From positions 1 through 64,000 of the forward strand of contig NZ_QQAK01000012.1 of assembly GCF_003384035.1 (NCBI RefSeq): a stretch of DNA of 64,000 nt. Direction: 5' to 3'. Origin of the DNA: Sporosarcina sp. BI001-red. GTDB lineage: Bacteria > Bacillota > Bacilli > Bacillales_A > Planococcaceae. The position numbers and the translations under genes are program-made. This document shows, one piece after another, positions 15,538-24,876 of this stretch (within the stretch, counting starts at the first letter, position 1; each line of letters starts with the position of its first letter). The notes beneath the pieces are model-generated. The model ran no database searches. It worked only from the letters and a program-made list of their open reading frames with translations, and had not been told where the DNA came from.

Positions 15538-16734
15538 ATGTCCATTCAATCAGAGGAAGAAATAAGAAATCATCGTAAACTCGGTCAAGAACTGGAATTA
15601 TTCATGGCATCGGAGGAAGCTCCAGGAATGCCATTCTATTTGCCGAACGGAATGATACTGCGCAATGCTTTGGAAGACTATTGGAGAAAGGAACACCGTA
15701 AGGCGGGGTACGAAGAGATTAAGACTCCGATCATGATGAAACAAGAATTATGGGAGACTTCAGGACACTGGGATCATTACCAGGACAATATGTATTTTTC
15801 GGAAGTCGACAATCAGAAATATGCGCTTAAACCGATGAACTGTCCAGGAGCTATGTTGATATACAATCATAAGCGGCGTAGTTATCGAGAGTTGCCTATC
15901 AGATATGCCGAGTTAGGATTGGTTCATCGTCATGAGCTTTCGGGATCTTTGAATGGACTATTGAGAGTGCGGGCTTTCACACAAGACGATGCCCATCTAT
16001 TTGTTCGGGAAGACCAAATTGAACCCGAAATCGATCGTGTTTTGGATCTCATTCACGACATGTATTCCAAGTTTGGATTTCGTTATGAGGTTGAACTGTC
16101 AACAAGACCAGAAAATTTCATGGGTTCGGTGGAGCTGTGGGATGAGGCGGAACAATCACTCGAAAATGTACTAAAGGAACGGGGGATGCCTTACACACTC
16201 AACGAAGGTGACGGCGCATTTTACGGACCCAAAATCGACTTCCATATACTCGACTCACTCGGCAGAAGCTGGCAGTGCGGCACGGTTCAATTGGATTTTC
16301 AAATGCCTCAAAAGTTCAATTGTCAGTATGTAGGTGAGGATAATTCCTTGCATCATCCGATTATTATTCATCGTGCTGTATTTGGTTCCATGGAAAGATT
16401 CCTTGCGATCTTAATTGAGCATTACGAAGGCGCATTTCCATTATGGTTGGCACCTGAACAGATTCGAATTTTACCAATTGCGGATGTTCATCTCGATTAC
16501 GCTTTTGAAGTAAAACGTAAGCTTAATGAAAAAGGCTATCGTGCGGAAGTGGATGACCGTTCGGAAAAATTCGGATATAGAGTAAGGGATGCTGCGAAAG
16601 CCAAAATACCGTTTGCTTGGATTGTCGGGGATAAAGAAGTGGAGAATCAAGGGGTGTCTGTACGTAAACGGAAAGAAGGCGATCTTGGGCAACTATTGGT
16701 TGAGGCAGCGTTGAATCTGTTGGAAGGCGAATAA
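15538..16734 (+). CDS. short threonyl-tRNA synthetase lacking TGS and editing domains
   Basis: A 398-residue class II synthetase. It begins at the linker before the catalytic core (HRKLGQELELFMASEE) and contains motif 2 (VHRHELSGSLNGLLRVRAF), motif 3 (HRAVFGSMERFLAILIEH) and the anticodon-binding domain (from about residue 300, with VDDRSEKFGYRVRDA). The zinc ligands Cys (MNCPGA), His (VHRHE) and His (IIHRAV) are present. Normal bacterial ThrRS has about 640 residues with N-terminal TGS and Ser-tRNA editing domains; both are absent. CAGGAGGCG precedes ATG 15538, directly after the second T-box, so the short form appears native. Its expression should rise on Thr-tRNA starvation. A full-length thrS is expected elsewhere. 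Confidence 0.9.
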   Translation: MSIQSEEEIRNHRKLGQELELFMASEEAPGMPFYLPNGMILRNALEDYWRKEHRKAGYEEIKTPIMMKQELWETSGHWDHYQDNMYFSEVDNQKYALKPMNCPGAMLIYNHKRRSYRELPIRYAELGLVHRHELSGSLNGLLRVRAFTQDDAHLFVREDQIEPEIDRVLDLIHDMYSKFGFRYEVELSTRPENFMGSVELWDEAEQSLENVLKERGMPYTLNEGDGAFYGPKIDFHILDSLGRSWQCGTVQLDFQMPQKFNCQYVGEDNSLHHPIIIHRAVFGSMERFLAILIEHYEGAFPLWLAPEQIRILPIADVHLDYAFEVKRKLNEKGYRAEVDDRSEKFGYRVRDAAKAKIPFAWIVGDKEVENQGVSVRKRKEGDLGQLLVEAALNLLEGE

Positions 16735-16771
16735 ACCTTACTACTTCCTAATGACTACAAATATAAAAAGA

Positions 16772-16799
16772 GAGGAGAATAGCTAGATGCTTTCTCCTC
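16772..16799 (-). terminator. terminator between thrS-like gene and ptrB
   Basis: GAGGAGAA (16772-16779) pairs with TTCTCCTC (16792-16799). T's follow on the minus strand, so it mainly ends the oligopeptidase B message. Confidence 0.65.
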
Positions 16800-16814
16800 C
16801 CATATATTACAGAC

Positions 16815-18890
16815 TTATTGAACGGCATCCTGAACTTTTATCTCAGCATCTATTCCGATTTTATCCAACACAAACGCATATAACGCCGCTGCTTCCTTCA
16901 ACTGATTGAAACGTCCTGACTCCCCGAAATGACCGGCGCCCATATTCGTTTTCATCACAATAATATGATCGTCTGTTTTCAGTTCTCTTAAGCGTGCGAC
17001 CCATTTGGCGGGTTCCCAATAGCCGACGCGTGGATCGTTTAAACCAGTTGTTACATACAGATGAGGATAGTCTTTCGCTTCTACATTGTCATACGGACTG
17101 TAGGATTTCATATAGAAATACGCTTCCGATTCCCGCGGATCTCCCCATTCGTCCCATTCCAGTGTAGTGAGGGGAATGGTTGTGTCAAGCATTGTTGTGA
17201 CAACATCGACGAACGGCACTTCAGGGACAATGACTTTAAACAGATCACCTGCCATATTCGCGACAGCACCAGCTAGCAATCCTCCCGCACTCCCACCGCG
17301 TGCTGCTAACTTTTCCGAAGTTGTGTAACCTTCTTCAATCAGAAACTTTGCAGCTGCAATAAAATCAGTGAATGTGTTGCGCTTGTTTTGCATTTTTCCG
17401 TCCTCATACCAATGTTTCCCCATTTCAGAGCCACCTCGCACTTGTGCTGTGGCCAATACGACTCCTCTTTCTAATGCAGGAATCCGATATGGACTGAAAC
17501 GCGGGTCACTGTTAGCACCGTAGGATCCATACGCATACAGGATGACCGGAGCGGGACCATTGTCGAGTGCTCCTTCTTTATATAGTAGGTTTAATGGAAC
17601 TTTGACTCCATCTTCCGCAGTTGCCCATAGTTGTTTTTGACGGAAGTTCGAAGAATCATATTCCCCACTAACAGGAGCCACTTGGAGACACTTTTTTACT
17701 CCATTAACGAGATTTAGCCCAAACGTCGTTTCAGGTGTAGTCATGGATTCGAAGCTGAGTAGCACTTCAGAAGCATCGTAACTTTGGTTGGATTTTACTG
17801 AAACGGAGTACAGTGGTTCTTCCCATTGAATCTGTTCCAACTGACCGTTTTTCAATTCCCAGATTTGAGTCAGTCCGTTTTCACGACCGGCGACAAGTAG
17901 TTTGTCCTGGAAAGGATACAGTGCTTGAAGATAACGATTCTCTTCATAGTCTGCGACATTTTCACGTGCATGTAGATCTTTTAAAGGACATCGGAGCAGC
18001 TGGAAGTTTTGTGCTTCTTCGTTCGATAGAATTAGCAAGTCCTCACCCCAGTGTTCGACGTCGTATTCAATCCCATCTTGTCGCGCATCGACTAGTTGCA
18101 AAGGTGAGAGTGGAGAATCTGCATCAATCAGACGGATCTCACTCGTCGTTTTCGAATTTGAATGAACAAAAATGTATTTACCGCTTTGAGCTTTGTTCAT
18201 ATAGAGGGTAAACGTCTCGTCTTTTTCTTCATAGAGCAGTTCATCCTGATTGGAGTCACTGCCTAAACGATGGCGCATGAGACGGCTAGGACGCTCATTG
18301 TCATCGACGGTAATGTAGAAAATATGCTCACCGCATCGGCTCCATTCCACACTACCGTAGATGAAGACGTCCTGAATCAGGTCGGGTAGAAGTTCACCTG
18401 TTTCCAGGTCTTTCACAAATATGGTATAGCGATCTGTCCCATCTCGATTTTCCAAATAAGCAAGAAGACGATGATCGTTAGTCCATTTAAGTGCTGTCAC
18501 ACTTAAATAGTCACTCTCCTTAGCTAGTTCGTTCAGGTCGAGCACTACTTCTTCGGGTGCTTCAGAAAGCAATTCACGGCTAGTAGCCTTTTTGCGTTGG
18601 TAGATTGGGTATTGTTTCGTTTTATCCAAACGGGAGTAGTAGAAGTAAGGTCCATGTTGTACGGGAACATCGACTTCTGATTCAGGTACACGGTCCACCA
18701 TACGTTGATAAATCTCTTCGGTTTGTTCTTTGAGAGGCTCCATGATTTCTTTGTAATAACGGTTCTCGTCCTCTACATACTCAATGACTTCAGGATTATT
18801 GCGGTCATTCAGCCAATAATAGTCGTCTTCGCGCACATCGCCATGCAATTTATGGGGATGTGGGATACGTTTAGCAATAGGTAGTTTCAT
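16815..18890 (-). CDS. ptrB: oligopeptidase B / prolyl oligopeptidase family (S9A)
   Basis: A 691-residue cytoplasmic serine peptidase. The N-terminus (PIAKRIPHPHKLHGDVREDDYYW in part) and the seven-bladed propeller region up to about residue 410 match oligopeptidase B, which cuts short peptides after Arg or Lys. The C-terminal catalytic domain has the nucleophile in RGGSAGGLL, the Asp in TGLNDPRVGYWEPAKW and the His in NMGAGHFGESGR. GGAAGGAGA precedes ATG 18890. The gene stands alone between a convergent synthetase gene and a divergent hypothetical gene. Confidence 0.92.
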   Translation of the reverse strand: MKLPIAKRIPHPHKLHGDVREDDYYWLNDRNNPEVIEYVEDENRYYKEIMEPLKEQTEEIYQRMVDRVPESEVDVPVQHGPYFYYSRLDKTKQYPIYQRKKATSRELLSEAPEEVVLDLNELAKESDYLSVTALKWTNDHRLLAYLENRDGTDRYTIFVKDLETGELLPDLIQDVFIYGSVEWSRCGEHIFYITVDDNERPSRLMRHRLGSDSNQDELLYEEKDETFTLYMNKAQSGKYIFVHSNSKTTSEIRLIDADSPLSPLQLVDARQDGIEYDVEHWGEDLLILSNEEAQNFQLLRCPLKDLHARENVADYEENRYLQALYPFQDKLLVAGRENGLTQIWELKNGQLEQIQWEEPLYSVSVKSNQSYDASEVLLSFESMTTPETTFGLNLVNGVKKCLQVAPVSGEYDSSNFRQKQLWATAEDGVKVPLNLLYKEGALDNGPAPVILYAYGSYGANSDPRFSPYRIPALERGVVLATAQVRGGSEMGKHWYEDGKMQNKRNTFTDFIAAAKFLIEEGYTTSEKLAARGGSAGGLLAGAVANMAGDLFKVIVPEVPFVDVVTTMLDTTIPLTTLEWDEWGDPRESEAYFYMKSYSPYDNVEAKDYPHLYVTTGLNDPRVGYWEPAKWVARLRELKTDDHIIVMKTNMGAGHFGESGRFNQLKEAAALYAFVLDKIGIDAEIKVQDAVQ

Positions 18891-19145
18891 GAATTAAAAT
18901 CTCCTTCCTTCCATATACGTAGTAGTTTCGCTATACACTAAGAAAACCCTCTTTTGTAAGAAGGCTCTGATTAATGGATGGTCTTGCTTTTGCAGTTTCT
19001 CTTTCCAGCAGTGAGGATAACTAATAAGTGCACGGTTACATTTTAAGATAAAAGAGTAGAGGGAACTAATAAAACTAAATTCTCTGTTGAATACATGAAA
19101 ATTAGAAAAATGTAGGTTATAATCCAAATGGAAGGGGGATGAGGA

Positions 19146-19421
19146 ATGATTAACCCACCAATAATAGAAAAAATTGAAGGGCTCGTGTTTATCATGTACT
19201 TGTCAGCTCTTTACTCGGGAACTAATGCAACATTTTCTTTTAAAGAGAAAGAACTATTAGTTAAATGGATTAATAGAGGCGAGGCAAAAAACACACGGGA
19301 AAAAGATCATCAAGACTTTATAACCGTAAAGGATACCCTTGATGAAAAACAGAAAAAATGGCTTCGAAATGCTTTAGAAATACACGAACCAGAACATAAC
19401 TGGCATAAGCTTTTAATCTAA
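19146..19421 (+). CDS. hypothetical protein, 91 residues
   Basis: A soluble 91-residue protein from ATG 19146 with GGGGGATGAGG just upstream. It is mostly charged, with one moderately hydrophobic segment (GLVFIMYLSALYSGT). The tail LRNALEIHEPEHNWHKLLI holds three histidines. I do not recognise the family. An acetyltransferase gene follows 47 bases later and may share its transcript. Confidence 0.6.
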   Translation: MINPPIIEKIEGLVFIMYLSALYSGTNATFSFKEKELLVKWINRGEAKNTREKDHQDFITVKDTLDEKQKKWLRNALEIHEPEHNWHKLLI

Positions 19422-19468
19422 AGAAATTTGAACGATTGAATTTAGATATTATAAAGAGGAGAATTGAT

Positions 19469-19957
19469 TTGACTGTTACTTTACAGCCAGTGAAAAAAAC
19501 GAATATTCATATTTTAAGGAATCTGTATTCACTATATCTCCATGATCTCTCAAGCTACACGGAAAACCTTTCTTTAGAGAAAGATGGTTCTTTTCACTTC
19601 GATGATTTAGAGTTGTTCTGGAATGTTGAAGGGTTTTCTCCCTTTTTCTTAAAATATAATGATGAAATAATTGGCTTTCTTCTACTGATAGAACGTCCAT
19701 TTTTAAAAAAGGAAAAGGATTTTGGAGTAAATGATATTTTTATACTTAATAAATTCAGAAGGAAAGGGTTTGGTCTGCAGGTTTTAGAAAACTTATTTAA
19801 TGAAAAACCCGGAAAGTATTTTGTAATTGAGCTTTTAGATAATAAACCTGCAGTGTTATTTTGGAAAAAGGTATATCAACAATTAAATATTAAAATTGTT
19901 GAACGACATGAACTTATCGACGATGAGCCATGCCTTGTCCAAACATTTTCGGTATAA
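19469..19957 (+). CDS. GNAT family N-acetyltransferase
   Basis: A 162-residue acetyltransferase. The acetyl-CoA binding loop RRKGFGLQVLENLF (Arg-x-x-Gly-x-Gly) follows strand DIFILNKF, and a final strand contains AVLFWKKVY. AGAGGAG lies 7 bases before TTG 19469, which is preferred to the TTG at 19436. The substrate cannot be predicted. Confidence 0.8.
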   Translation: MTVTLQPVKKTNIHILRNLYSLYLHDLSSYTENLSLEKDGSFHFDDLELFWNVEGFSPFFLKYNDEIIGFLLLIERPFLKKEKDFGVNDIFILNKFRRKGFGLQVLENLFNEKPGKYFVIELLDNKPAVLFWKKVYQQLNIKIVERHELIDDEPCLVQTFSV

Positions 19958-20378
19958 AATGATTTTTTAAGTTTTTTTTCCGCAAACTGTACTAATAGTG
20001 AAATGGCTGGTACGCACACTATTGCCTTAGGGACAGATTGTTAAAGGTATCTAGTCACTTTTACGAGGGTAATATGATTAAGGGAGTGAAACTGTATTTT
20101 TAAAAGGATGCAGGCATTCTATCAGGTATTTGAGTTGTACGTATACTCTGAAACGAGGGGGGAATTTGGATATTTGTATTTTTAAAAAGTACATGTATTC
20201 CAAAAGACATGAAGTGGTAAAGGTATTGTCACTCACTTGGTGGTTAAAAGCATGTCACAAGCGATACAATTTGTAGGCTAAAATCAATCATGAATGATTA
20301 CTTAAAAATGTAAGATTGGTGCGCAAGCATGGAGTAGATATCTCATTGCATAAAATCTATTAATTCTAAGAATGAGTG
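19958..20378. other. non-coding stretch upstream of T-box 3
   Basis: No gene is visible. Two similar strings that begin TGTATTTTTAAAA occur near 20094 and 20178 (an imperfect direct repeat about 84 bases apart). I see no convincing promoter. Confidence 0.4.
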
Positions 20379-20400
20379 CTCTTTACGTAAAGAGTTTTTA
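20379..20400 (+). terminator. palindromic terminator-like hairpin
   Basis: CTCTTTACGTAAAGAG (20379-20394) is a perfect palindrome followed by TTTTTA. It lies just before the third T-box leader and could insulate it from upstream transcription. Confidence 0.5.
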
Positions 20401-20424
20401 GTGTTACTATTCAATAAATTAAAT

Positions 20425-20702
20425 GCGGAGAAGAGAAGAGTAAATAATTGTTTTCTTTTTAGAGAGCTCCGGTAGCTGAAAAGGAGTAAGAGATAATTAT
20501 TGAAGCAAACCTCTGAGCAGCACCTCGGAACCTTAAATAGGGGATAAGGTGACAGGAGCTCCTGTTATTGAGCTAAAGTATATGCATGTTTTTAGTGTTG
20601 TACTTGATAAGATTAATATGGTGACATATTAATAAACTGGGGTGGCACCGCGATTATACAATCTCGCCTCCAAGACACATGTCTTGGAGGTGGGATTTTT
20701 TT
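20425..20702 (+). promoter_or_regulatory. T-box leader 3, predicted isoleucine (AUU) specifier
   Basis: The core GGGGTGGCACCGCG (20639-20652) is followed by the terminator CCTCCAAGAC (20667-20676) / GTCTTGGAGG (20681-20690) and seven T's. Stem I has the conserved AGTA (20439-20442), AGAGAG (20461-20466) and GCTGAAA (20475-20481). AATTGT (20446-20451) pairs with ATAATT (20493-20498), leaving ATT (20499-20501) as specifier, directly before GAAG. AUU is an unusual specifier; a one-base register error would give another codon, so the amino acid is less certain than the T-box itself. Confidence 0.85.
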
Positions 20703-20733
20703 GTTGGTCTAATTTAATGAGAGGATGATCACA

Positions 20734-21996
20734 ATGAGTGTGAAAAAGTTTATTGGCGGTTGGCGGTATCCTTCCATTCTGCTGTTCAGTATTGGGATTT
20801 CAAGCGTTGGAAGTTGGATCTATTTCATCGCTTTAAATCTGATTGTTCTTCACTTAACTGGATCAGCAATGGCGGTCTCAGGATTGTATATCATAAGAGC
20901 TTTGTCTACCCTGCTTACGAATAGTTGGTCTGGCAGTCTTATTGATCGTAGAAATAAGAAAAAACTCATGATTATTCTTAGTTTTCTTCAGGCGTTCCTA
21001 ATTGTCATATTGCCTCTCTTTTCATCTCTTTTACTTATTTATTTAATGGTATTCGTTATCACGATGGCGAGCTCCATGTATCACCCAACATCAATGACTT
21101 ATATTACAAAGCTAATTCCAATGGAACAAAGAAAACGTTTTAACGCATTACGAAGTTTGCTCGATTCGGGAGCTTTTATAACTGGACCCGCGATTGCAGG
21201 AATCATGTTTACGATTGGGACTCCCAATATGGCTATTTACTTGAATGCCATTGCATTACTTCTATCAGCATTCATTACAATGGCGATGCCGAATGTTGAA
21301 GCTGATGAAGAATTTTCGGAAAGTGAAGTTAAGAAATTGACAGTTGGTCTGTTGAAAGACGATTGGAAACTGGTCATACAGTTTACTCGTAACTATTCAT
21401 ATACCATGCTTATTTATTTTTTGTTTAGTGTCATGATTGTATTGATGACAGCTACAGATTCTTTGGAAGCTGCATTTGCAACCCAAGTGCTTTCCTTATC
21501 AGAAGGGGAATACGGACTTCTCGTAAGCAGTGCGGGTGCTGGCTTATTAATAGGTTCAATAACGAATACATTTACTGTCGAAAAGGTCTCTACTTCATGG
21601 CTGATTGGGGTAGGATCACTGTTGACTGCGGTGGGATATATCGTATTCTCATCCTCTACTACTTTTTTTATAGCCATTGTTGGTTGTTTCGTTTTATCTT
21701 TTGCTTCTGCCTTTGCAAATACAGGTTTTTATACGTTTTACCAAAACAATATACCTGTACGAGTGATGGGAAGAATCGGAAGTATTTATGGGGTTATTGA
21801 AGCATTCCTTGTCATCCTTCTAACCGTTATTTTTGGGCTGGCTGCAGAAATGGTTTCTATCAGAGTTGTTGTCGTTACAGGTTCTTGGATTATGGCTGTA
21901 GTTGCTGCCGTCTTATTTGTCTATAACATACAACCTTCCAAATCTCACTTATACTCCAGCTCATTGAAAGAATTTGAAAAAAGGATTCACCAATAA
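20734..21996 (+). CDS. MFS transporter under T-box control
   Basis: A 420-residue major facilitator with about 12 spans, of the MFS_3 / DHA3-like exporter type. The loop 2-3 motif appears as SGSLIDRRNKKKLM (compare G-x-L-x-D-R-x-x-R-K/R), and the central loop (residues about 190-215) is charged. The start ATG 20734 has GAGAGG 9 bases upstream; the ATG at 20725 is too close to that site. The gene is the sole target of the T-box leader in front of it. Amino acid permeases under T-boxes are usually of APC type, so a drug-exporter-like MFS is unusual. The substrate is unknown. Confidence 0.85.
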   Translation: MSVKKFIGGWRYPSILLFSIGISSVGSWIYFIALNLIVLHLTGSAMAVSGLYIIRALSTLLTNSWSGSLIDRRNKKKLMIILSFLQAFLIVILPLFSSLLLIYLMVFVITMASSMYHPTSMTYITKLIPMEQRKRFNALRSLLDSGAFITGPAIAGIMFTIGTPNMAIYLNAIALLLSAFITMAMPNVEADEEFSESEVKKLTVGLLKDDWKLVIQFTRNYSYTMLIYFLFSVMIVLMTATDSLEAAFATQVLSLSEGEYGLLVSSAGAGLLIGSITNTFTVEKVSTSWLIGVGSLLTAVGYIVFSSSTTFFIAIVGCFVLSFASAFANTGFYTFYQNNIPVRVMGRIGSIYGVIEAFLVILLTVIFGLAAEMVSIRVVVVTGSWIMAVVAAVLFVYNIQPSKSHLYSSSLKEFEKRIHQ

Positions 21997-22150
21997 TTAG
22001 AGGTCCGATGAATTAGTGTGATTTATGGATATGTATTAACAACTAATTTCAATATAGCTAAGAGGTTTATTAAATCGGTATGTAGAAGGTAATAGAAGAA
22101 TACGTAAATATTTCAGAAAACAAAATGTGCTATTGAAAGGGAGACAATTA

Positions 22151-22918
22151 ATGACTGTATACAATTTTGAGGAATATGATGATCCAATTTTATATGATAA
22201 AGAAAACGAGAACTATCAATCAGAATTACCGTTCTTATTAAATTGGGCATCGAAAACGAGAGGTACTATTATTGACTTAGCTTGTGGTACGGGCAGAGTA
22301 ACGATTCCTTTAGCGCAAAATGGATATAAAGTTATTGGAGTAGATATACATACAGGAATGTTACAAGAGGCAAAGAAAAAATCATCGATTCTTGATTTGA
22401 AAATAGATTGGGTGGAGCAAGACTGCACACATCTGAATCTCCCTATTAAAAGCAACTTGATATATTCAGTAGGTAATTCATTTCAACATTTCTTAACAAA
22501 CGATGCTCAAGATGAATTACTATCATCTGTGAATAACCATTTAGAAATTGGCGGATTTTTCATTTTTGGAACAAGATTTCCGAATGTTGAGGAATTATTG
22601 TCACCAGTTACTGAAGAGTATTGGAAATCCTATACGGATCCTGAAACACTAAGTAGAGTGGATGTATACACGCTAAGTAATTATGATTCTTTACATCAAG
22701 TTCAACACAACACGACTATTAGACGATACAAAAACATGGATGGAAAACTTCTCAACGAAAAGAGAACAAACATAAGTTTAAGATATGTATTTCCAAAAGA
22801 AATGGAAAGAACGTTGTTTTTAAATGGTTTTGAAATAGTCAACGTGTATAACGATTGGAATGAAAGTCCTGTAACAAATGATAGCTATGAAATGATCTAT
22901 GTCTGTAGAAAGAGATAG
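22151..22918 (+). CDS. class I SAM-dependent methyltransferase
   Basis: A 255-residue cytoplasmic methyltransferase. Motif I is IIDLACGTGRVTIPLAQNG, followed by the acidic end of strand 2 (VIGVDIHTGMLQEAKKK) and motif IV region VGNSFQHFLT. AAGGGAGA lies 7 bases before ATG 22151, which is preferred to the start at 22127. The substrate is not evident and the gene stands alone. Confidence 0.85.
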   Translation: MTVYNFEEYDDPILYDKENENYQSELPFLLNWASKTRGTIIDLACGTGRVTIPLAQNGYKVIGVDIHTGMLQEAKKKSSILDLKIDWVEQDCTHLNLPIKSNLIYSVGNSFQHFLTNDAQDELLSSVNNHLEIGGFFIFGTRFPNVEELLSPVTEEYWKSYTDPETLSRVDVYTLSNYDSLHQVQHNTTIRRYKNMDGKLLNEKRTNISLRYVFPKEMERTLFLNGFEIVNVYNDWNESPVTNDSYEMIYVCRKR

Positions 22919-23093
22919 CGAATATAGTGATTCTCATTTTTTCGTTGGAAGGGTGGTGCTCAACAATCTTAGCAAATCGAGCAAAAAACCTGAAATTGGT
23001 TTTGAGTGACATCCTTCACATCAGAAGAAAGGATTCCCTTATGAAGCTGTACAAGAACTAATAGATATTCATTCGAAGAACTAGGAGGATTAT

Positions 23094-23552
23094 ATGGATA
23101 TTAGACTTGCTAGTACTGAAGACGTTGAGCAGTTGATCAAAATGCGATGGGATTTTACCGTTGAGTTTGACGAAACTAAGAAAGAAGAATCGTATGAAGT
23201 TTTCAGAAAAGAATTCCAGTCGTTTTTTGAGAACGCTCTTAACAGTCGCCAATGGTTTGTTTGGATTGCGGAAGAAAATGAAAAGATTGTTTCACACATT
23301 TACGTGGAGCTAATACAAAAGGTGCCTCGTCCAGGAAGGACTACACATCCATTTGCATTTATGACCAATGTTTATACTGTGCCAGAATACAGAAACAAAG
23401 GGATTGGAAGTCACTTATTAAGTTCAGTAAATACGTGGGTAAAAGATAATGATTTTGAATTTGTAATCGTATGGCCAAGTGAAGATTCCGTAAATTATTA
23501 TAAAAAAAATGGATATGTCCATTGTAATGAACCTATGGAATATTTCCCTTAA
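23094..23552 (+). CDS. GNAT family N-acetyltransferase
   Basis: A 152-residue acetyltransferase from ATG 23094 after AGGAGG. The acetyl-CoA loop is YRNKGIGSHLLSSV, preceded by the strand FMTNVYTVPE and followed by the C-terminal strand NYYKKNGY. It is complete and of normal length. Substrate unknown. Just upstream (22990-23084) a short open stretch without a start ends in PYEAVQELIDIHSKN and may be a gene remnant. Confidence 0.85.
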   Translation: MDIRLASTEDVEQLIKMRWDFTVEFDETKKEESYEVFRKEFQSFFENALNSRQWFVWIAEENEKIVSHIYVELIQKVPRPGRTTHPFAFMTNVYTVPEYRNKGIGSHLLSSVNTWVKDNDFEFVIVWPSEDSVNYYKKNGYVHCNEPMEYFP

Positions 23553-23801
23553 TTCTTGGGATGATTAATTTAGTAGACATCAATGAATCTTTTAAGCTCG
23601 CTTATCTAGCTTAAAGGTTATTCAAAAGTCGCTCAAGTAAGGGTGCTGCAAGCAAAGGCGAAGTCATGTCGTTTACTGTTCATGACAAATGTTATTCAAT
23701 AGACCAAGTGAAAAAATGCCTTGATGGGCCTAACTCACAGTTTGGAGTCACTTCATAAAGAATACTTAAGAATTCGATTTCTGAAAGGGTGTATATGGTC
23801 A

Positions 23802-24419
23802 ATGGATCCAAAATGGCTCGATTGGGCAAAGCAGCTTCAAGCAATTGCACAAGCCGGCTTGACCTATTCAAAAGACAAATACGACATAGAACGATTTGAA
23901 ATGATCACGGACATTAGTGTGGAGATGATGGCACAGCAAACAGAGATAGATGCAACACTTATAAAAGAGCTGTTCGCTAACGAAACAGGTTATGCCACAC
24001 CCAAGGTAGACATTAGAGCAGTGGTTTTTATGGATGACCAGATTTTGATGGTCCAAGAGGAAGCGGACGGTGAATGGGCCTTGCCAGGTGGGTGGGGAGA
24101 CATCGGATTGACACCTAGCGAGGTTGCTATAAAGGAAGTGAAGGAAGAGTCGGGATTTGACGTGAAGGCAATTAAATTAATTGGCGTATTTGATAAAAAA
24201 GTGCATCCTCATCCACCTTCAGCATATTACGTATATAAACTTTTTATTCAATGTGAAATCATCGGAGGTAAGCCGGAAACAGGAATTGAAACAAGTGCGG
24301 TAGAATTTTTCTCTGAAGATAGGTTGCCGACTTTATCAATCGCAAGAAATACAGAATCCCAGATCAATATCGCTTTCAAACACTTACATAACTTCGATGA
24401 ACCAGTTTCTTTTGACTAA
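23802..24419 (+). CDS. NUDIX hydrolase with NUDIX_N domain
   Basis: A 205-residue pyrophosphohydrolase. The N-terminal helical NUDIX_N domain begins MDPKWLDWAKQLQAIAQAGL. The Nudix box is G(W)GDIGLTPSEVAIKEVKEESGF: the core EVKEESGF is kept but the usual Arg is Lys and the first Glu is Leu, as seen in the YjhB-like subgroup, which acts on ADP-ribose-type substrates. GAAAGGGTG precedes ATG 23802. The longer frame from 23721 has no ribosome-binding site, and residues before this Met do not fit the family. Confidence 0.85.
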   Translation: MDPKWLDWAKQLQAIAQAGLTYSKDKYDIERFEMITDISVEMMAQQTEIDATLIKELFANETGYATPKVDIRAVVFMDDQILMVQEEADGEWALPGGWGDIGLTPSEVAIKEVKEESGFDVKAIKLIGVFDKKVHPHPPSAYYVYKLFIQCEIIGGKPETGIETSAVEFFSEDRLPTLSIARNTESQINIAFKHLHNFDEPVSFD

Positions 24420-24567
24420 TATTTTGACGGATGACTATGTTAGAAGCAAACATGATAGCTTGTACACGATGACATTTTTATATCAATATTTCTCAAAAGT
24501 CCACATCCGCCAAATAGGCAGATGGGGCTTTTGCTATTTAAAGACACAAAAAGAATTATGACACGCC

Positions 24568-24797
24568 CTAATTCTCAAATTCCCCTGGAATCATATGAAA
24601 TCCAGAAAATGTATCTTCTTTAACCTCTGTAATATCTCGTATAAACGATTTACCTTCATAAGAAGGCATTATTTTTTTTACGTCTCACAAGAATACTCAG
24701 CAACTGGCCAACCGTTTTTCATTTCACTTTCAATTATCATTTTGAAATCGACAAGTATTTGGTTTTTAACTTTTTTGATAATCTGAAAATCTCATCC
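24568..24797 (-). pseudogene. frameshifted gene remnant, family unknown
   Basis: On the minus strand one frame reads ...VDFKMIIESEMKNGWPVAEY and stops at 24678-24680. A second frame from 24669 to 24568 reads MPSYEGKSFIRDITEVKEDT...MIPGEFEN. A single missing base beside an eight-A run would join them into one protein-like C-terminus. No start is found upstream. The rest of 24420-24876 shows no other gene. Confidence 0.45.
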
Positions 24798-24876
24798 TGT
24801 AAAGCAAACGAAAGGATATGTTTAGGCATATTTGTAAATACAACATCATAGATTTTATATGGAGGCATAGAGTGGT

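Noticed and set aside
22990..23084. Short tail ending PYEAVQELIDIHSKN
   Set aside because: No start or ribosome-binding site, too short to assign; mentioned only as a possible remnant.
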